Shown: positions 10,809-22,491 of the stretch, piece by piece | Position numbering within the stretch: position 1 is the first letter of the stretch | How the letters are laid out: every line of letters begins with the position of its first letter | From: Capillidium heterosporum | Taxonomy: Eukaryota > Entomophthoromycota > Entomophthoromycetes > Entomophthorales > Capillidiaceae | Assembly: GCA_016630905.1 (NCBI GenBank) | Contig: WBMQ01000016.1 | Coordinates: 1-64,000, forward strand | DNA: 64,000 nucleotides | Direction of reading: 5' to 3' | Notes under the pieces: model-generated | Database searches by the model: none | What the model was told of the DNA's origin: nothing | Seen by the model: the letters and a program-made list of their open reading frames with translations, nothing else | Program-made: the position numbers and the translations under genes

Positions 10809-13146
10809 TTAGTAACAGAAGCCAAGCGAAAATAAAATAATCTTACTCAGCTTCTCATCTCTGACACTACTGGACGAGGTCGATGACATGGAGCCAGGTG
10901 GAGAAAAGTGCTTGGAGCGGTGGCGGTAAGTAAAGCCTACAAAGGCCGACCGAGGAGGCAAGGCCGAATGATCATCATCAACATCAGGGTCGCCATCACC
11001 ATTTCTATCGGCGTTACCACTGGAGGTAGGTTCAAAGTTATACGAGGCGGTACGACCTGAGGAACGCTGCTCGCGTTCCAGTTGCGAGTACTGTTCCTGA
11101 ACCGAGGCTGAATTGGTAAAATCGTCAAAGTAGCTGGGGTCGGTTTCATTTTCCAACTGCGGCTTAAAGGGTGGGGCCTAAGGATAAAAATCAACATCCA
11201 TGTAATAAATACAAATTTTGGATTTACCATCTCACGGAGGTTGTCCCAATCGATACCTTCAAAGTAGGGGTCTAACTTGACCTGGTTTAGAGAACTGTAC
11301 CTAACGTCGGCATGAGTGATGAGTCGCTGGATGATATCCCAAGCCAGGTCGGTGAAGTTGGCGTCCAAGCTCTCGTTGTCGAAGATGGGGCGGGTCAAGG
11401 AATCTTGCCAGTTGCTCAAATTCCACCAAACTTCATCGATGTTGGGAGATGTGAATGGGGGAAACCCAGCTAAATACTCGTACAGGATGCAGCCCAGAGC
11501 CCAGTAATCAACACGGTGATCGTAGGCCCTCAAGCTAGTTTCAGCACCGTCGGGAGCATCACCTAGTTCTAAAATTTCGGGAGCCATGTATTCGGGTGAT
11601 CCCACAACTGAAAAGTGCTAGTTTAGGTTAGCCAATGATATGGTTGAAAGTTTACGATATCGGTGCCTCTATGCAAAGACTGTCGGTAACTCAACTTCTC
11701 CTGAGAATCCCTTAAAACGAACTGTTTCCCTTTTATCGAGTCAAGCTTTCATTCAGTATTAGTAGTTAGCGATGTTTATCAATATACCTTTTGCTTTAAA
11801 GAGATAATTCGCTCAGGGCTAAGTGCACCTTTGGATAATCCAAAGTCAGTTAACTTTACGTGGCCAGTGCTATCAATCAAAAAGTTCTAAAGATATATAT
11901 CAGTAGAATACTCAAAGTGTAGTAAGCTACCTCTGGCTTGAGATCACGATGGATGTAGCCAAGCTCATGTAAGGAATTCACGGCAGCGAAACATCTCGGC
12001 AATGTAAAATTTAGCGTGGCGGTCGAGCAACATACCGTTGCTGTTAAGTAGAGTACGCATGTCGCCACCAGGTACGAATTCCTATGTTTAATATCAAATA
12101 AGTAAACTCCAGTTATAAATAGTTACCATCGATAGATAGACATTCTCTTTATCTTGGAAGGCGTACAGTAGTTTTGTGAGCCATGGGCTATTCGCTGCAG
12201 TAAGCACATCACGCTCGGTAAGGATGTGGTCGATCTGAAAATTAGAATTTTAAACAGTAATAAATATACCTCTCCGTATTTGTAGAGAGTTGCCTTACTC
12301 ATCTGCTTTAGCGCACATACTTCTTGGGTATCCTTCTTAGTTGCCAGATACACCTTTAAAGCTAAAGTTAGCAAGTGATATATATATATAAATACTGTTC
12401 CGTAACCACCTTGACCAATTTTGAACAAAGTATGAAACATATCTAGGCGTATACGGACTCTACGTTTACGTAGGTAGGCACGCTCCCTTCCACAGTAACG
12501 GGTCCACTCCTTTGTCTTCTCTTCTTCACTTACCTTTCATAAAAGATTAATTCAAATTGTATTAGAAAGCTACCTCATCGGTTTCGACAAACTCTTCAAA
12601 TTTGGTCAATCTGCCTTTACGTTCATGGAGGTAGGTCAAGAGGTCGTGATAGTAATCCAAAAAATCTAAAGTATAACAGTTAATTAAAAGTAAACGACAC
12701 AACAAATTACAAACTTGCAAGGCAGCGCAGCGACGTAAGGTGGTAGGGCTGTTGATGGCTGGGTTGCTGGCGTTCAACCTAGCCGAGTTGGCGGCACTCG
12801 ATACCCTAGCGAAACTGGGGTAGCTTTGAGGAACGTTACTCTTATTGAAAGGTCTGGGATAGGCGGCTTTCGTTATCCATTAACCTTTATGTCGACCCGA
12901 TTCGGCTGTAAACTTTGCGATTGCTGCTTGAAATTTTGGGATGCAAGAGGCCTTAAATTTTGAGGAATTCCAAATTTAATTGAATTGGGAAAAACACAAT
13001 CGACGTATCCTGGCAAGGGGTAGGCAAAAGCTTTGTTCGATGTTTGAACAAATAACAAGTTTATGGAAATAGTTTGAATTGGAGAAAGTCATAATCGGTA
13101 TTTAGCTAGCTGCTTTTACCGGAAATTGTAGATCATCCTTGTCCAT
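10809..13146 (-). CDS. Dbf2/Sid2-family NDR kinase with one apparent frameshift; 5' end uncertain
   Basis: AGC-type kinase of the mitotic exit/septation (Mob1-bound) group. Exons on the minus strand: 12840..12711, 12665..12574, 12533..12396, 12353..12270, 12234..12127, 12081..11931, 11886..11788, 11745..11656, 11617..11228 and 11177..10809. Motifs in order: YFLDYYHDLL (Mob-binding region), KIGQGGYGTV, EVCALKQMSK, EIDHILTERDVLTAANS, HRDLKPENFLID, DFGLSKG, SVVGSPEYMAPE, VDYWALGCILYEYLAGFPPF, and the hydrophobic-motif tail FVGFTYRHRS. An extra base lies in AAA at 11989-11991: the 151-nt exon should be 150 nt, and ATG TTT C|GCT GCC restores MFAAVNSLHELG. Upstream exons are less sure. A 44-nt intron (12884..12841) can join further 5' coding sequence. 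ATG 13146 (MDKDDLQFP) is the best start candidate but is not proven. Confidence 0.87.
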
Positions 13147-13865
13147 GTGACCATGCCGATGCAACCCTTCAGGGGCTACAAAGGGCTTATTAATTGAGGT
13201 ATAGTCCGGCTCGAGACGCATCCAACGTTCCAAATTAATTGAGCCATAGCTTAGCCAAAGCAACCAGTTAGGGTGCAATTGCTTCAGAACCAATTGTATA
13301 TTTTTGTAGCGGACTATATTTTTAGTTAACTGACCTAGCTTGCAGTTTCCAGTACTTATAGTCAAGGCATACTATTTGCTACCGAATATATACTTGAGGA
13401 ATACATATCTCCCAAGTCCTTGTATGGAAGGATAGTATAACCTACTTTTATGAACCATCAATCGAATATTTGTCTATAAGTTTATTAAACTCATTGAAAG
13501 TAGTACAATTATCTACCAATTGTTGGCACTTCTATAGTTTAGACTTTCCATAAATAGAAACTGTATATGTTTTAAAATTGAGCCTATTTAGCAAGAATTT
13601 GCATGTATAAACCTCAATTATATTCAACAGCATGTACAACACCGAAAGAAGCTGATAAATATTTGCTATTTGCTTATATACACCAAAATCTATACTAGCA
13701 CCTTCTTACAATAGCTGCAAACTCTTATTAACTAAATGTGCCAATCCTTATTTATTGTACGTCATTTTACAGATCAAAAACTCCTCAAGTTCAAATCTGT
13801 TGACCAAACTCAACTTCAGCTCCAATTTAAATTTCAAGTCAACACCTCACCCAACCTTTCAAAAA
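13147..13865. other. Divergent promoter region between the Dbf2/Sid2 kinase and GET4
   Basis: The 13150-13365 end could hold 5' untranslated sequence of the kinase. The rest is AT-rich with no gene seen. Confidence 0.4.
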
Positions 13866-15167
13866 ATGGCAAGTCAACCTGAACGTAGTCAAGTCAAAAC
13901 AAAGGAAAGCTACAAAAGTAAATCCTTGGCCAAGTTTGAGACAGCTATACTAGACAAAGATTATTACCAAGCCCACCAGATCTACCGTTCATTATGTAAC
14001 AGGTAATTTCTTTTTCTCCATCAATCCTTGATCCATATGAACCTAATTTACTTTTAAACTAAAACCTAGGTACTACAAGCAAGCAAGCTACAAAGAAGCA
14101 GCTGAACTTTTACACAAAGGCTCTATCAAATTTGCCTGAACTCAACCAATATGCTTCAGCTGCCGACTTGTGCAGCTACCTCATACAATCCTACAAAGTT
14201 TCTTCAACCCCAGCTACCAATGCAGCCATAGGTAGCTTTTTCATATTTTCATAGCATCTAAAACACTTTTAGACAAGCTGATAGACATCATCAAGCTGTT
14301 TCCAAGTACTGAAAAGACAAGGGAATTTATCATTGCTGAAGCTTTAAAGTAAGTTTTATCGCCTTATATTTCATTAAAAACTTTAGTTGGAGCTGCCAAT
14401 TCGGTGAGACCAAGGTAGGCAACATCTACTTTCATGAATTTTTGGCAAAGACTTATGAACAAGGTAACATTTACATTTAGCTTTTACTGAAATTAAGCAT
14501 CATATGCTAGAGGGGAGTTTTAGTACTGCCGACAACCATTTCATTTTCTGCTCCCAAAACTTGAGCCATGACTACGGCAAAATGCTATACCGATTTGCCA
14601 ATTCAGTCACCCCATTGGACTATGGCTACTTCTTACTAGATGCCATTTCAAGGTAAACCTACAAACCTCAATCTACATTTTTATTGAATGTACATACCAT
14701 TTTTAGACAACTGCTGGTTGGTAATGCTACTGCAGCAATCGACACTTGCAATGCCTTTGTACTGGAACTTAAAGATAACCAACCCCAACTTATGGACCCC
14801 GATTTCCAACAAGAAGCCACTATCCAATTTTTGAAGTTTTTAGACCTACCTCTCGTCAACTTTGCCCAACTTTTACTGCTCAATTTGACTAGAGACGGCT
14901 CAAGGGATCTGTTTACCGAGTTGCGATCATTCTATAAAGGGGATTTAATCAATGCGAACTATGACTTTTCAAATGTATTTATTTTTTATTTCTAAGCTAA
15001 AATATTCTATTTAATAGACTTTGGATCAGATCGGCGAAATTTACTTTGGTATCCGCATCTATAGGCCAGTTAACATGCTGCAGACCTTGGTTGAATCGAT
15101 GTTCAACAAGCCAGCCGAACCAACTGCCACCTTACTTCAACCTGCTGTCGATGAGGATTTGGACTAA
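13866..15167 (+). CDS. GET4: GET4 homologue (tail-anchored protein targeting) with one apparent frameshift
   Basis: Seven exons: 13866..14002, 14070..14231, 14273..14348, 14387..14463, 14511..14652, 14707..14974 and 15018..15167. After removal of one base in exon 2 they encode 336 aa. Recognition rests on the helical-repeat pattern: DYYQAHQIYRSLCNR near residue 35, then QYASAADLCSYL, FANSVTPLDYGYFLLDAI, PLVNFAQLLLLNLTRDG and a C-terminal QIGEIYFGI. GET4 pairs with GET5 to hand tail-anchored proteins from Sgt2 to Get3. In frame 0 exon 2 runs into TGA (GCC TGA A). Skipping one base anywhere from AAA at 14116-14118 to the TGA continues the conserved frame. The gene converges on the membrane-protein gene ending at 15329. 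Confidence 0.88.
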
Positions 15168-15328
15168 ACTATGTTTAAACAATTAAATAATTAAAGTTGG
15201 GATTGAAGTTCCTTGATCTATAATCAGTATATATATGTATGTAGTTAATGTGCTCTGTAATGTTAAAACTTTACATACTTAAAAAGTCAAATACATATAC
15301 AAAATTTCAATTTAATACAACCCCCAAT

Positions 15329-16036
15329 TTAACGCGAGGCACAAGTCCATTTGAAGACGTTGTAGACATCCTTAACCGCAATAACCGTATTTATAAAGCA
15401 CTGGGCGAGGTAGAGGCCAAAGTACTCGGCCCAGACAAAATCGCTCTTCAGTCCGTTGACGAATAAAAATCCACAAAAGAAAGTCAAAGAAGGCACAGAC
15501 CAAGCGATGAAGTTGAAGAGTAAAAAGAACCGAGTCAAAAAGCGTGAGGCATGGAAAGTGTTAAGGAAAGTACTATACCCAGCCCAGTAAGCGGTTACAA
15601 TGAGATAGTATTGGACGAGAGAGTCGGCAACTAGGTGCAGCCCATCTTTGTCACCTTGTCCAAGAGGCATAAAAACTAAAGTAGCAACGACAGATATAAT
15701 AGACAAAGCAATCTGAACTTTAGCTAATAAGCTATAAGTAGGTGCTGACCGAGCAAAGTAGGACCAAGTGTGGTCACTAAACGGGATCTGATGGAGGTGA
15801 GCTGCATTGGCATTGGCTACTGGAGTGGCGTTCGTTCCATAAGTTTGATCGGCCGTGTTGAAGAGGGGTTGACTGGGATCATCATTGGTCAAATTCTCAT
15901 AAGTAGGTGGGGTTGGGTAGCAGTAATGGATGCTAGAACTTAAAAGAGCCAAAGGAATGATATAAAGCAACGGTAACGAAGCTAAAAGTAGAAAGAATTG
16001 GGTGATCTCTAGATCTTGGTCGTCTTGCAAAAACAT
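15329..16036 (-). CDS. Polytopic membrane protein of unknown function (235 aa)
   Basis: A single exon with ATG at 16036. At least five hydrophobic helices are visible: LLLASLPLLYIIPLALL, IALSIISVVATLVF, LVQYYLIVTAYWAGY, FFLLFNFIAWSVPSLTF and YLAQCFINTVIAV. A roughly 70-residue polar loop rich in N, T and P lies between the first and second, with NLT and NAT as possible N-glycosylation sites. The stop lies 161 bp from the GET4 stop on the opposite strand. The protein ends WTCASR with no retrieval signal. I do not recognise a family. The layout vaguely recalls an isolated TMD0-like module, which is only a guess. Confidence 0.72.
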   Translation of the reverse strand: MFLQDDQDLEITQFFLLLASLPLLYIIPLALLSSSIHYCYPTPPTYENLTNDDPSQPLFNTADQTYGTNATPVANANAAHLHQIPFSDHTWSYFARSAPTYSLLAKVQIALSIISVVATLVFMPLGQGDKDGLHLVADSLVQYYLIVTAYWAGYSTFLNTFHASRFLTRFFLLFNFIAWSVPSLTFFCGFLFVNGLKSDFVWAEYFGLYLAQCFINTVIAVKDVYNVFKWTCASR

Positions 16037-16880
16037 AGTTGGAAGTGGGAAATAAATGGCAACAATTGTTGCGCTTTGGAAATTTGTAGGGCAAGGTTTG
16101 GAAATTGTTTATCATGGGATGGACATAATTATGTCATAGGAGCATGATTGGGTGTAAGTGGATATTTTGCAAGTTTCGACTAAATAGTTCAGTTCAAGGA
16201 TTTTCCAATAAAAGCTATGTTGTATAGTTTGTAACCTAGCTTTATTAGAAAAGTACATTATATATACATTTATAAACATTTGCTTGAAGATGGTGTTCCC
16301 AAAAATACTAAAATTTACATGAGATGTCAAGTGGCACAGACTTTACAACTGTATTTTCAATCTTTGTCGTCAGTTTCTCATGCCTCTACCTATCTCTTTG
16401 AGCCCAATGCTTTTAAACTACCACAATAGCACTTTTATAACTATAAATAATAAGAGCCATTTGATAGTGCATGTCAAATATATGATGCTCTGCTATAAGA
16501 CTTATGTTTATAGCTTTAAACTTAAATCTTTTTGGTCCTTACCTATAATGCGCAGTAGTTTATATAATCTTGCCTAAATTTACTTATAAAAAGCCCATCT
16601 TTTACTCACAATATATGAGCATACCCATAGAATTGAAGACCGTAAATATACATACATAGGCCTTACACTAATACTCTTTCATATACTTACCTTCTAAAAT
16701 TGAATTTATTTTAAGGGCCGACGCAAATCTAGACAAGGTAAATGTTATTAATTACCTTTACGTTGAACAGTGTATTAAATTTCAAGTAGATATACTTGTA
16801 AACTAAAGCTAACAATTGAAATCAAAGCCTAACAAAAGTCTGACATCCAGCTGTTTGACTATGAAATAACCTAATTGAAT
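16037..16880. other. Intergenic, AT-rich
   Basis: Promoter side of the 15329-16036 gene, then AT-rich DNA with no supported gene. Confidence 0.5.
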
Positions 16881-16884
16881 TACT

Positions 16885-18260
16885 TTGCTTTACTGCCAGT
16901 GCTGCCAACTCCAAGATCAACAAAATATATTAAAAGATACAATGTACAAATCATTTACTTGGACTCAAAAAGAAATGTCAAGTCATCGTTCCACTTTCAA
17001 GGACTTCAAAGGTACTGTTGCTGTTGCGGTCAAAGCTTTGGAAAAGTTTAACGATCAAATGAAAATATACGGCAGGTTTGGGATACATCAACCTTACAAT
17101 ACTAGTTTTTCATCCCTTCCCATGTACTTGGATTGAGAGTGCGACATCAACTATTTGAAAGAGTCCTACGATATCTAGGTGGATACCTATTCCAAATGTG
17201 AAGTTGAGTTGTTTGCTTCTTTGATGTTCAACAAAGTTACAAGATGGCATCATACACAAATGATATGACCACCATCATCATTAGTTATGAAGTGGATATG
17301 AAATTGCAAAGAACATTGTTGTAAACCAATTTCTCACCAAAGCAAGGATTAACTTTGTACTAGTAACCTTTTTGTACCTAGAACTGTTCAAGCACATTTT
17401 AGCTTGATTCATTCCATATGTTTGATATTTCTATTGTAAATTTTATACTGCTTTACGAAATAAATTAAATATATGGTTTCTATTCTAATTTTTACAGAGC
17501 ACATCCAAACATAGACTTACTATAACTACTTTAATTTTTAGTTCAAATGCTTCACAGATTAACAATATTTTCCTAACCATTTACCAAAATTTACTCGAAA
17601 CAGTTACTAAAGTGCCCATTGCAACATTTTTCTTGGCTGCTTGCCAAAATCAATATATATCAAATTAATTGGAAGCTGCCACATTTTTCGATCCCAAAAT
17701 CAAGGATAGAAGTATAAAAATAAGTGGTAGGCCCATATCAAAGGTAGCAAAATCAATCTAAGGGCTTTGAGAGCACTAATAGTCTTGGTAGCAATTTTCA
17801 GCTGCTTTGACTTCTCAACTGATCCAAACGACAGTGTACTACTGTTCCATAAGCCCAATTACCATCCCAGTCTCCAAAGGTAAATGATCTGAGCTTAGTA
17901 TCTCATACAAAGCTTTCAATTTCCTGCAAGGTAGTGATAAAGGTGACAGTACTAGCTTCCAAAAAACATTCATTATAGGTAAAGACAAATCACACCTCCT
18001 TCCTCGAAGATGACTACATTTCTACTCTGAAATCTTACAAGAACATCTTCAAATCGCGTGGTATGAAAATTAAAATACCTAACGGTTATATTGGCCAAGT
18101 CAGAGTCAATTTCAAAGACCTTATCGAAGATCATACCAGCAAATGTGCATATCAAAACTGCAAAGGATTTCTAAGTGGATACACTAAAACCCACAGTAAA
18201 CAGCCTCAAAGAGCAAATACAAGTCTGTCAGCAGTTACAAGCTCAGAAAGTTATTAACAA
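16885..18260 (+). pseudogene. Possible decayed gene for a helical, BAR-like protein
   Basis: Two separated stretches have protein-like composition unlike the surrounding spacer. The first, at 16939-17136, reads as MYKSFTWTQKE... then KALEKFNDQMKIYG. The second, at about 17970-18257, reads as TSFLEDDYISTLKSYKNIF, then IPNGYIGQVRVNFKDL. Between them every frame is interrupted, and no set of 35-65-nt introns joins them convincingly. The amphipathic helical look suggests a BAR/F-BAR-like relic, but the family is not established. It could also be a fast-evolving multi-exon gene. Confidence 0.3.
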
Positions 18261-19434
18261 TATCCCAAGTTTTAACAAGCAATTTGCCAAAACCTTGTAT
18301 GGGTTCAATTTTTTGCTAAAATCCAACTTTGAAAAATAAGTAGGTAGCTGGCAAGTGGTATATTTATCTACCAGGAAAACTTGGGCGATCGGTTCAATGA
18401 TGATACCTTAAACTTGATGGCATCGTTCAAATTATAAAGAGTAGCGTTAGCCATTTTAGTACTAGCCATCGATGCAACTCTGTTCATCAACGTAGATGAG
18501 ATATAGCATCTAGTTGGCTTATTAAACTGACACCAGCATTGTTGTTTAGCGATATATAGACTTAATTGGTAAAACTGAATACCTTATAAAGCTAATAGTC
18601 AGCTTTTGACTTGGATAAAACTCAGTGCCAATTTTCTAAAGTATGGGATCGATAATAGTTAGTTCTGATAGTGAGTCTATAGGAATATTTATAAATTATA
18701 TGAAATTTTTAAAATATATATTCATCTTTCATATATATATATCTATTTTATCTAAAGCTCAGATTTTGGGCTTTGGAAGTTCAAGATCCGGATGGCTTAG
18801 AGATTGTAGCTAAGGAAAACGCGAAACCACGATATCTAGCATCTGTTTCGAAATAGTACTTCCATTTGTACTAGAATTTGCATATAGCATCAAGCAGCAC
18901 AGATTTTGCCAACATTTTCCAGTCTCTACCTCTAGTTTCCCATACATATCTTTTAAGTTTGAGTTATTGAAGTTTTGAAATAATTACTATGTAGTCGTAT
19001 TAAGCTTAAAAAACTGCTTTACTGTCCTAAAATAGCATATGTTTAGACGGTATCTCACTATAATTTTAGTTTGTGACCTATTGAATATCCAAGCTTTTGC
19101 TGTTTATCAACATTGGATTTATACAGCCTATTGCTTACATCCTTACTTAAAATCTAATCTATCTTTATCTTTAATGAACTTGAAGGATATCAATAGCTTA
19201 TCTAAAGATAGGTAGGTATATGGTTATATAATAATTAATATGAACTAACTACTGTACCTTAAGCTGGTAACCTCAAGTAAACATAAACACATCTATAAAA
19301 TTATTATAAGATATATAAACTAAGTTGTAATAGATATTTATCTTAAAACCCATTCCCTCGTGTAAAATAAAAAAGTAAAGATAAGCAAACGAGCTCAAAA
19401 TTTTATTCTAAACTATCTGTAATTAAATGTATAC
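18261..19434. other. Intergenic, AT-rich
   Basis: No ORF with protein-like composition. Short TA runs, for example around 18738, and frequent TAAAGC-type words. The right end is the 3' flank of the phosphate-carrier gene. Confidence 0.5.
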
Positions 19435-20447
19435 TTAAGCCTTGACTTTGGTAAGTTCGATACCGTTGGTGGCACCGAGGACACGCTTGATATCACCGTA
19501 GATGGCAAACTGACCGGCAGTCAGGGCACCAACCATGACGACACGAGCACCTAGACCGAGGAAGAGACCACGGGGTCCGAGTTCCTTGGCCATGGTGGCA
19601 AGTCGGGAAACAATGGAACCTTCAACACCCTTCTGCTTGTTGATCTTGGATAACAAAGTATCAGCAGGCTGAGAGATGATGGCGGCGGCGATACCGGCAG
19701 TTAAACCAGCACCCAAGTTGATAGAGGTAACAGTGGAGGCGGCAAGCTGGTCCTTGGGGGTGGAGATGTTGTCGTAGATCATTTCGGCGGCACGCTCGTA
19801 GACGACGAACTTGGCCATGGTGTAAGGAACCTGCTTGAAGAGGATGGGGAAGAAGCCAGAGTAGAAACCACGGGCAACACCTTCCTCCTTGAGGATTCTA
19901 GAGAAACCACTAACTAGACCGGTAGCGAAGCTGGGCTGGGATACAAGACGAATACGGGTGGCTTCCAAGGGGCACAAGGCGATATCGGCAAAGAACTCGG
20001 CAATGGCGGAAGAACCGAGGTAGACGGCAGTACGGTTGTTGGTGGCGGCCTCAACACCGATGGTGTCGATGATGGTCTTCTTCCAGAACTCGTAACCTCC
20101 GAATTTGAAGGCACCCTGGATGAAGTAACCAGAGAAGGTCGGGCCAATACCGGTCAACAAGGCACCAGCACCTTCGTTTCTAACTACCTGACGGAAGGCA
20201 GAGATCATACCATCCTTGTAGACGGTAGGTTCCAATTGGATACGGGTCTTGACCTTTTAACAGAAAAATAAATGAGAAAAGTCTAACTAAATGCAAAAAT
20301 ACTTACGACATCGACAGGGGTCAAGGCACCGTGGGTGATGGAGCAGCATACGGCACCAGCAAAGGCGAAACGGGCGTACAAATCAGCACCGGTGGGGGGG
20401 GCCGAAGCCTTTTCAGTTGGGTTACGGGCGATGAAGTAGGAGGCCAT
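19435..20447 (-). CDS. MIR1: Mitochondrial phosphate carrier (MIR1/PiC, SLC25A3 type)
   Basis: Two exons, 20447..20307 and 20253..19435, with a 53-nt intron; 319 aa. The three mitochondrial-carrier repeats are visible through their signatures: PVDVVKTRIQ (spanning the splice site), [13 protein letters not shown] and [12 protein letters not shown]. The phosphate-carrier hallmark [11 protein letters not shown] is present, with [22 protein letters not shown]. It imports phosphate with H+ across the inner membrane for ATP synthesis. Codon choice is strongly biased to C-ending codons compared with neighbours, suggesting high expression. The first exon contains an uninterrupted run of eight G (plus strand, about 20394-20401) that reads in frame, relevant to the frameshift discussion. 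Confidence 0.96.
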
Positions 20448-21748
20448 TTTATGTTGAGAAGATTAACTAGTGAAGCAGTTAAGAGACAAAGATCAATTTA
20501 TAAAGTAGGGATCAGATTTGAAAAGATTTTGGGAGGTATAGATTAACACTAATTTTCATATATACTTTTTCATTCGGCGACCAAATTATCCACTTCTACT
20601 GGAAGAACTGTGGTTCAGTAAATTTTTAGGAAATTCTCGGCTGGAAGGCTAATTTTATCTAACCTACCATTTTCTAGCCAATTATATGCGGAAACATTGC
20701 CACTGTGCTTAGGCTCCTTTCCTTTTGTAATTCGAATCGGGCCGTAAATTAATTTCCATCTTCACCTCCACTTTAATACTGGTGGCAAAACGTTTGATAA
20801 CTTTCTCAAAAGACTTTATAAGCAGGCTTGCCTTGGTTACGAAACCTACAGTTATAAACGGCTTGTAAAGATATTTGTATGTGGGGTCTTCCGGCAAATG
20901 CTACATGACTCATTCCATCTAATTGTACATTAGCTATATTGGTATATGTTGTCATTCTCTTGCCTGTCTATTATCGTAAAGCCATATATTTTAAAGGCCA
21001 TTACATCAAGCTACCTGAAAGCCCCTTGAAAACAATATATCATATACCAGTCAACATTCCTTCATGTATCCCCAATATGCTATTTTCAAGCTTTCAATGC
21101 CTCTATTCTAAAGGCTGTCGGCTTAATACAGATGACATATTGGCAATAGCACTATAGTTTATAGATGGTTAGTTACGCATCAACAATAGAAATGTTGTAA
21201 AAGTATATATGTTTAAGCTGTCGTAGACCACAACCTACTACTAAGAATATTGAAAACATTCTACCGGGTTTTATAAGCTGGATACTAAATCAATGTATTG
21301 AAATAAAACCTAGAATTGCATTTATAGTTTGTATATGCACATTATCTTTAGATTGTACCTTCTTTAAAACGTCAATTGTATAGCAAGACCGCCGATAGAA
21401 CCGTTTGACTCTTTACAAGAATCTAATCGGATTCTGACAATAGCTTCGATCGTGACCAAATGGGGGTAAAACTATCCATCTATTATTCCAAGAATTTCTT
21501 TGGCAAAATGTTCCATTATACTCGACGTCCAAATTGTTGATACTGGGGTTAACTTGAAAATGGGCACTACTTTAGGTGTATAGATATTATCCTAAAGTAA
21601 AGTTTGTAGGCACATTACTTTATTTGCTATAGACAAACTCACCATTTTCACCCAAGTGACAATTTTCAACTTCAAGGAGTTCAAAATTTCTACCAAATTT
21701 CAACATCAAAGAACATTACGAAATCTGTTTAAAACTTTTCAACAAAAG
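20448..21748. other. Intergenic between phosphate carrier and MIC19
   Basis: The left part is the phosphate-carrier promoter. A 62-codon minus-strand frame at 20709-20897 (IKVEVKMEINLRPDSNYKRKG near its end) has a slightly protein-like look, but no start or partner exon was found. The rest is AT-rich. Confidence 0.45.
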
Positions 21749-22491
21749 ATGGGATCCAACAGCTCTAAGGCCAACAACGACGAACCTTTGGTGTTCGTAC
21801 CTACCCAGGCGACCCTTTCGGTAACGAATGAACTTACTAACTCTTACCTATAAGCTTCCAATTCAGTACCTAATTTGCCTCTTTTTTAACAAATAGGTTA
21901 CTCCCCAACTCGCCCAAGCTCTAGATGCCAATACCAGTCAAGGACAAGGCCAACAAGTGGTACCTCAAAATTTTTTACCTACAATCTTCTAAATGCACCT
22001 TAATAGAAACAAAAAGTCGACTACGAACCCGAGCAGTTCGAACGTCTAGTTAACCAGAGGGTGAAGGAAGAAATTGAACGTATCCAGAAGGAAGAATACG
22101 ACATTATGAAGAATCAAACCAAGGGCAACTTAAACGACACCAACTTACTTTTAGAGCACTTGAAGGACTTGAATGCCAAGAACCAACCGTAAATTTCATA
22201 CCTTTTTAAAAATTAACCAAATTTATCTCAACCATAATTTTAGTAAAAAGCTGAAGGAATTACCCGAAAAGGTTACCAAGAGCCACCAAGAGCTGATCCA
22301 ATGCTACAAGTAACTATCTTCAACTCAACACTTTTTATTTATATTTATATTAGGGATCAGCATAACCGTCCGCTAAACTGCTACCAGCAAGTCCTCGATT
22401 TCAGTGCTGCCGTCCAAGAAGTTCAAAAGGTAAACTACTCTTATATTCACATATTAATTTATTTTAGGAGTTCATCGCTTCCAAAAACTGA
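21749..22491 (+). CDS. MIC19: MICOS complex subunit MIC19 (CHCH-domain protein)
   Basis: Six exons, 21749..21820, 21897..21959, 22007..22188, 22244..22309, 22354..22429 and 22468..22491, encode 160 aa. All phases agree and the last exon codes for only seven residues (EFIASKN). The start MGSNSSK matches the N-myristoylation consensus typical of MIC19. The middle is a charged coiled-coil (RLVNQRVKEEIERIQKEEY). The C-terminal CHCH part reads QCYKDQHNRPLNCYQQVLDF. MIC19 stabilises crista junctions with MIC60 in the intermembrane space. Only the two inner cysteines of the domain are visible. Exon 2 ends GQGQQV, a Q/G-rich linker. Confidence 0.88.

Noticed and set aside
20709-20897. Small minus-strand gene upstream of the phosphate carrier
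   Set aside because: Some protein-like words, but only 62 codons with no convincing start, partner exon or family.
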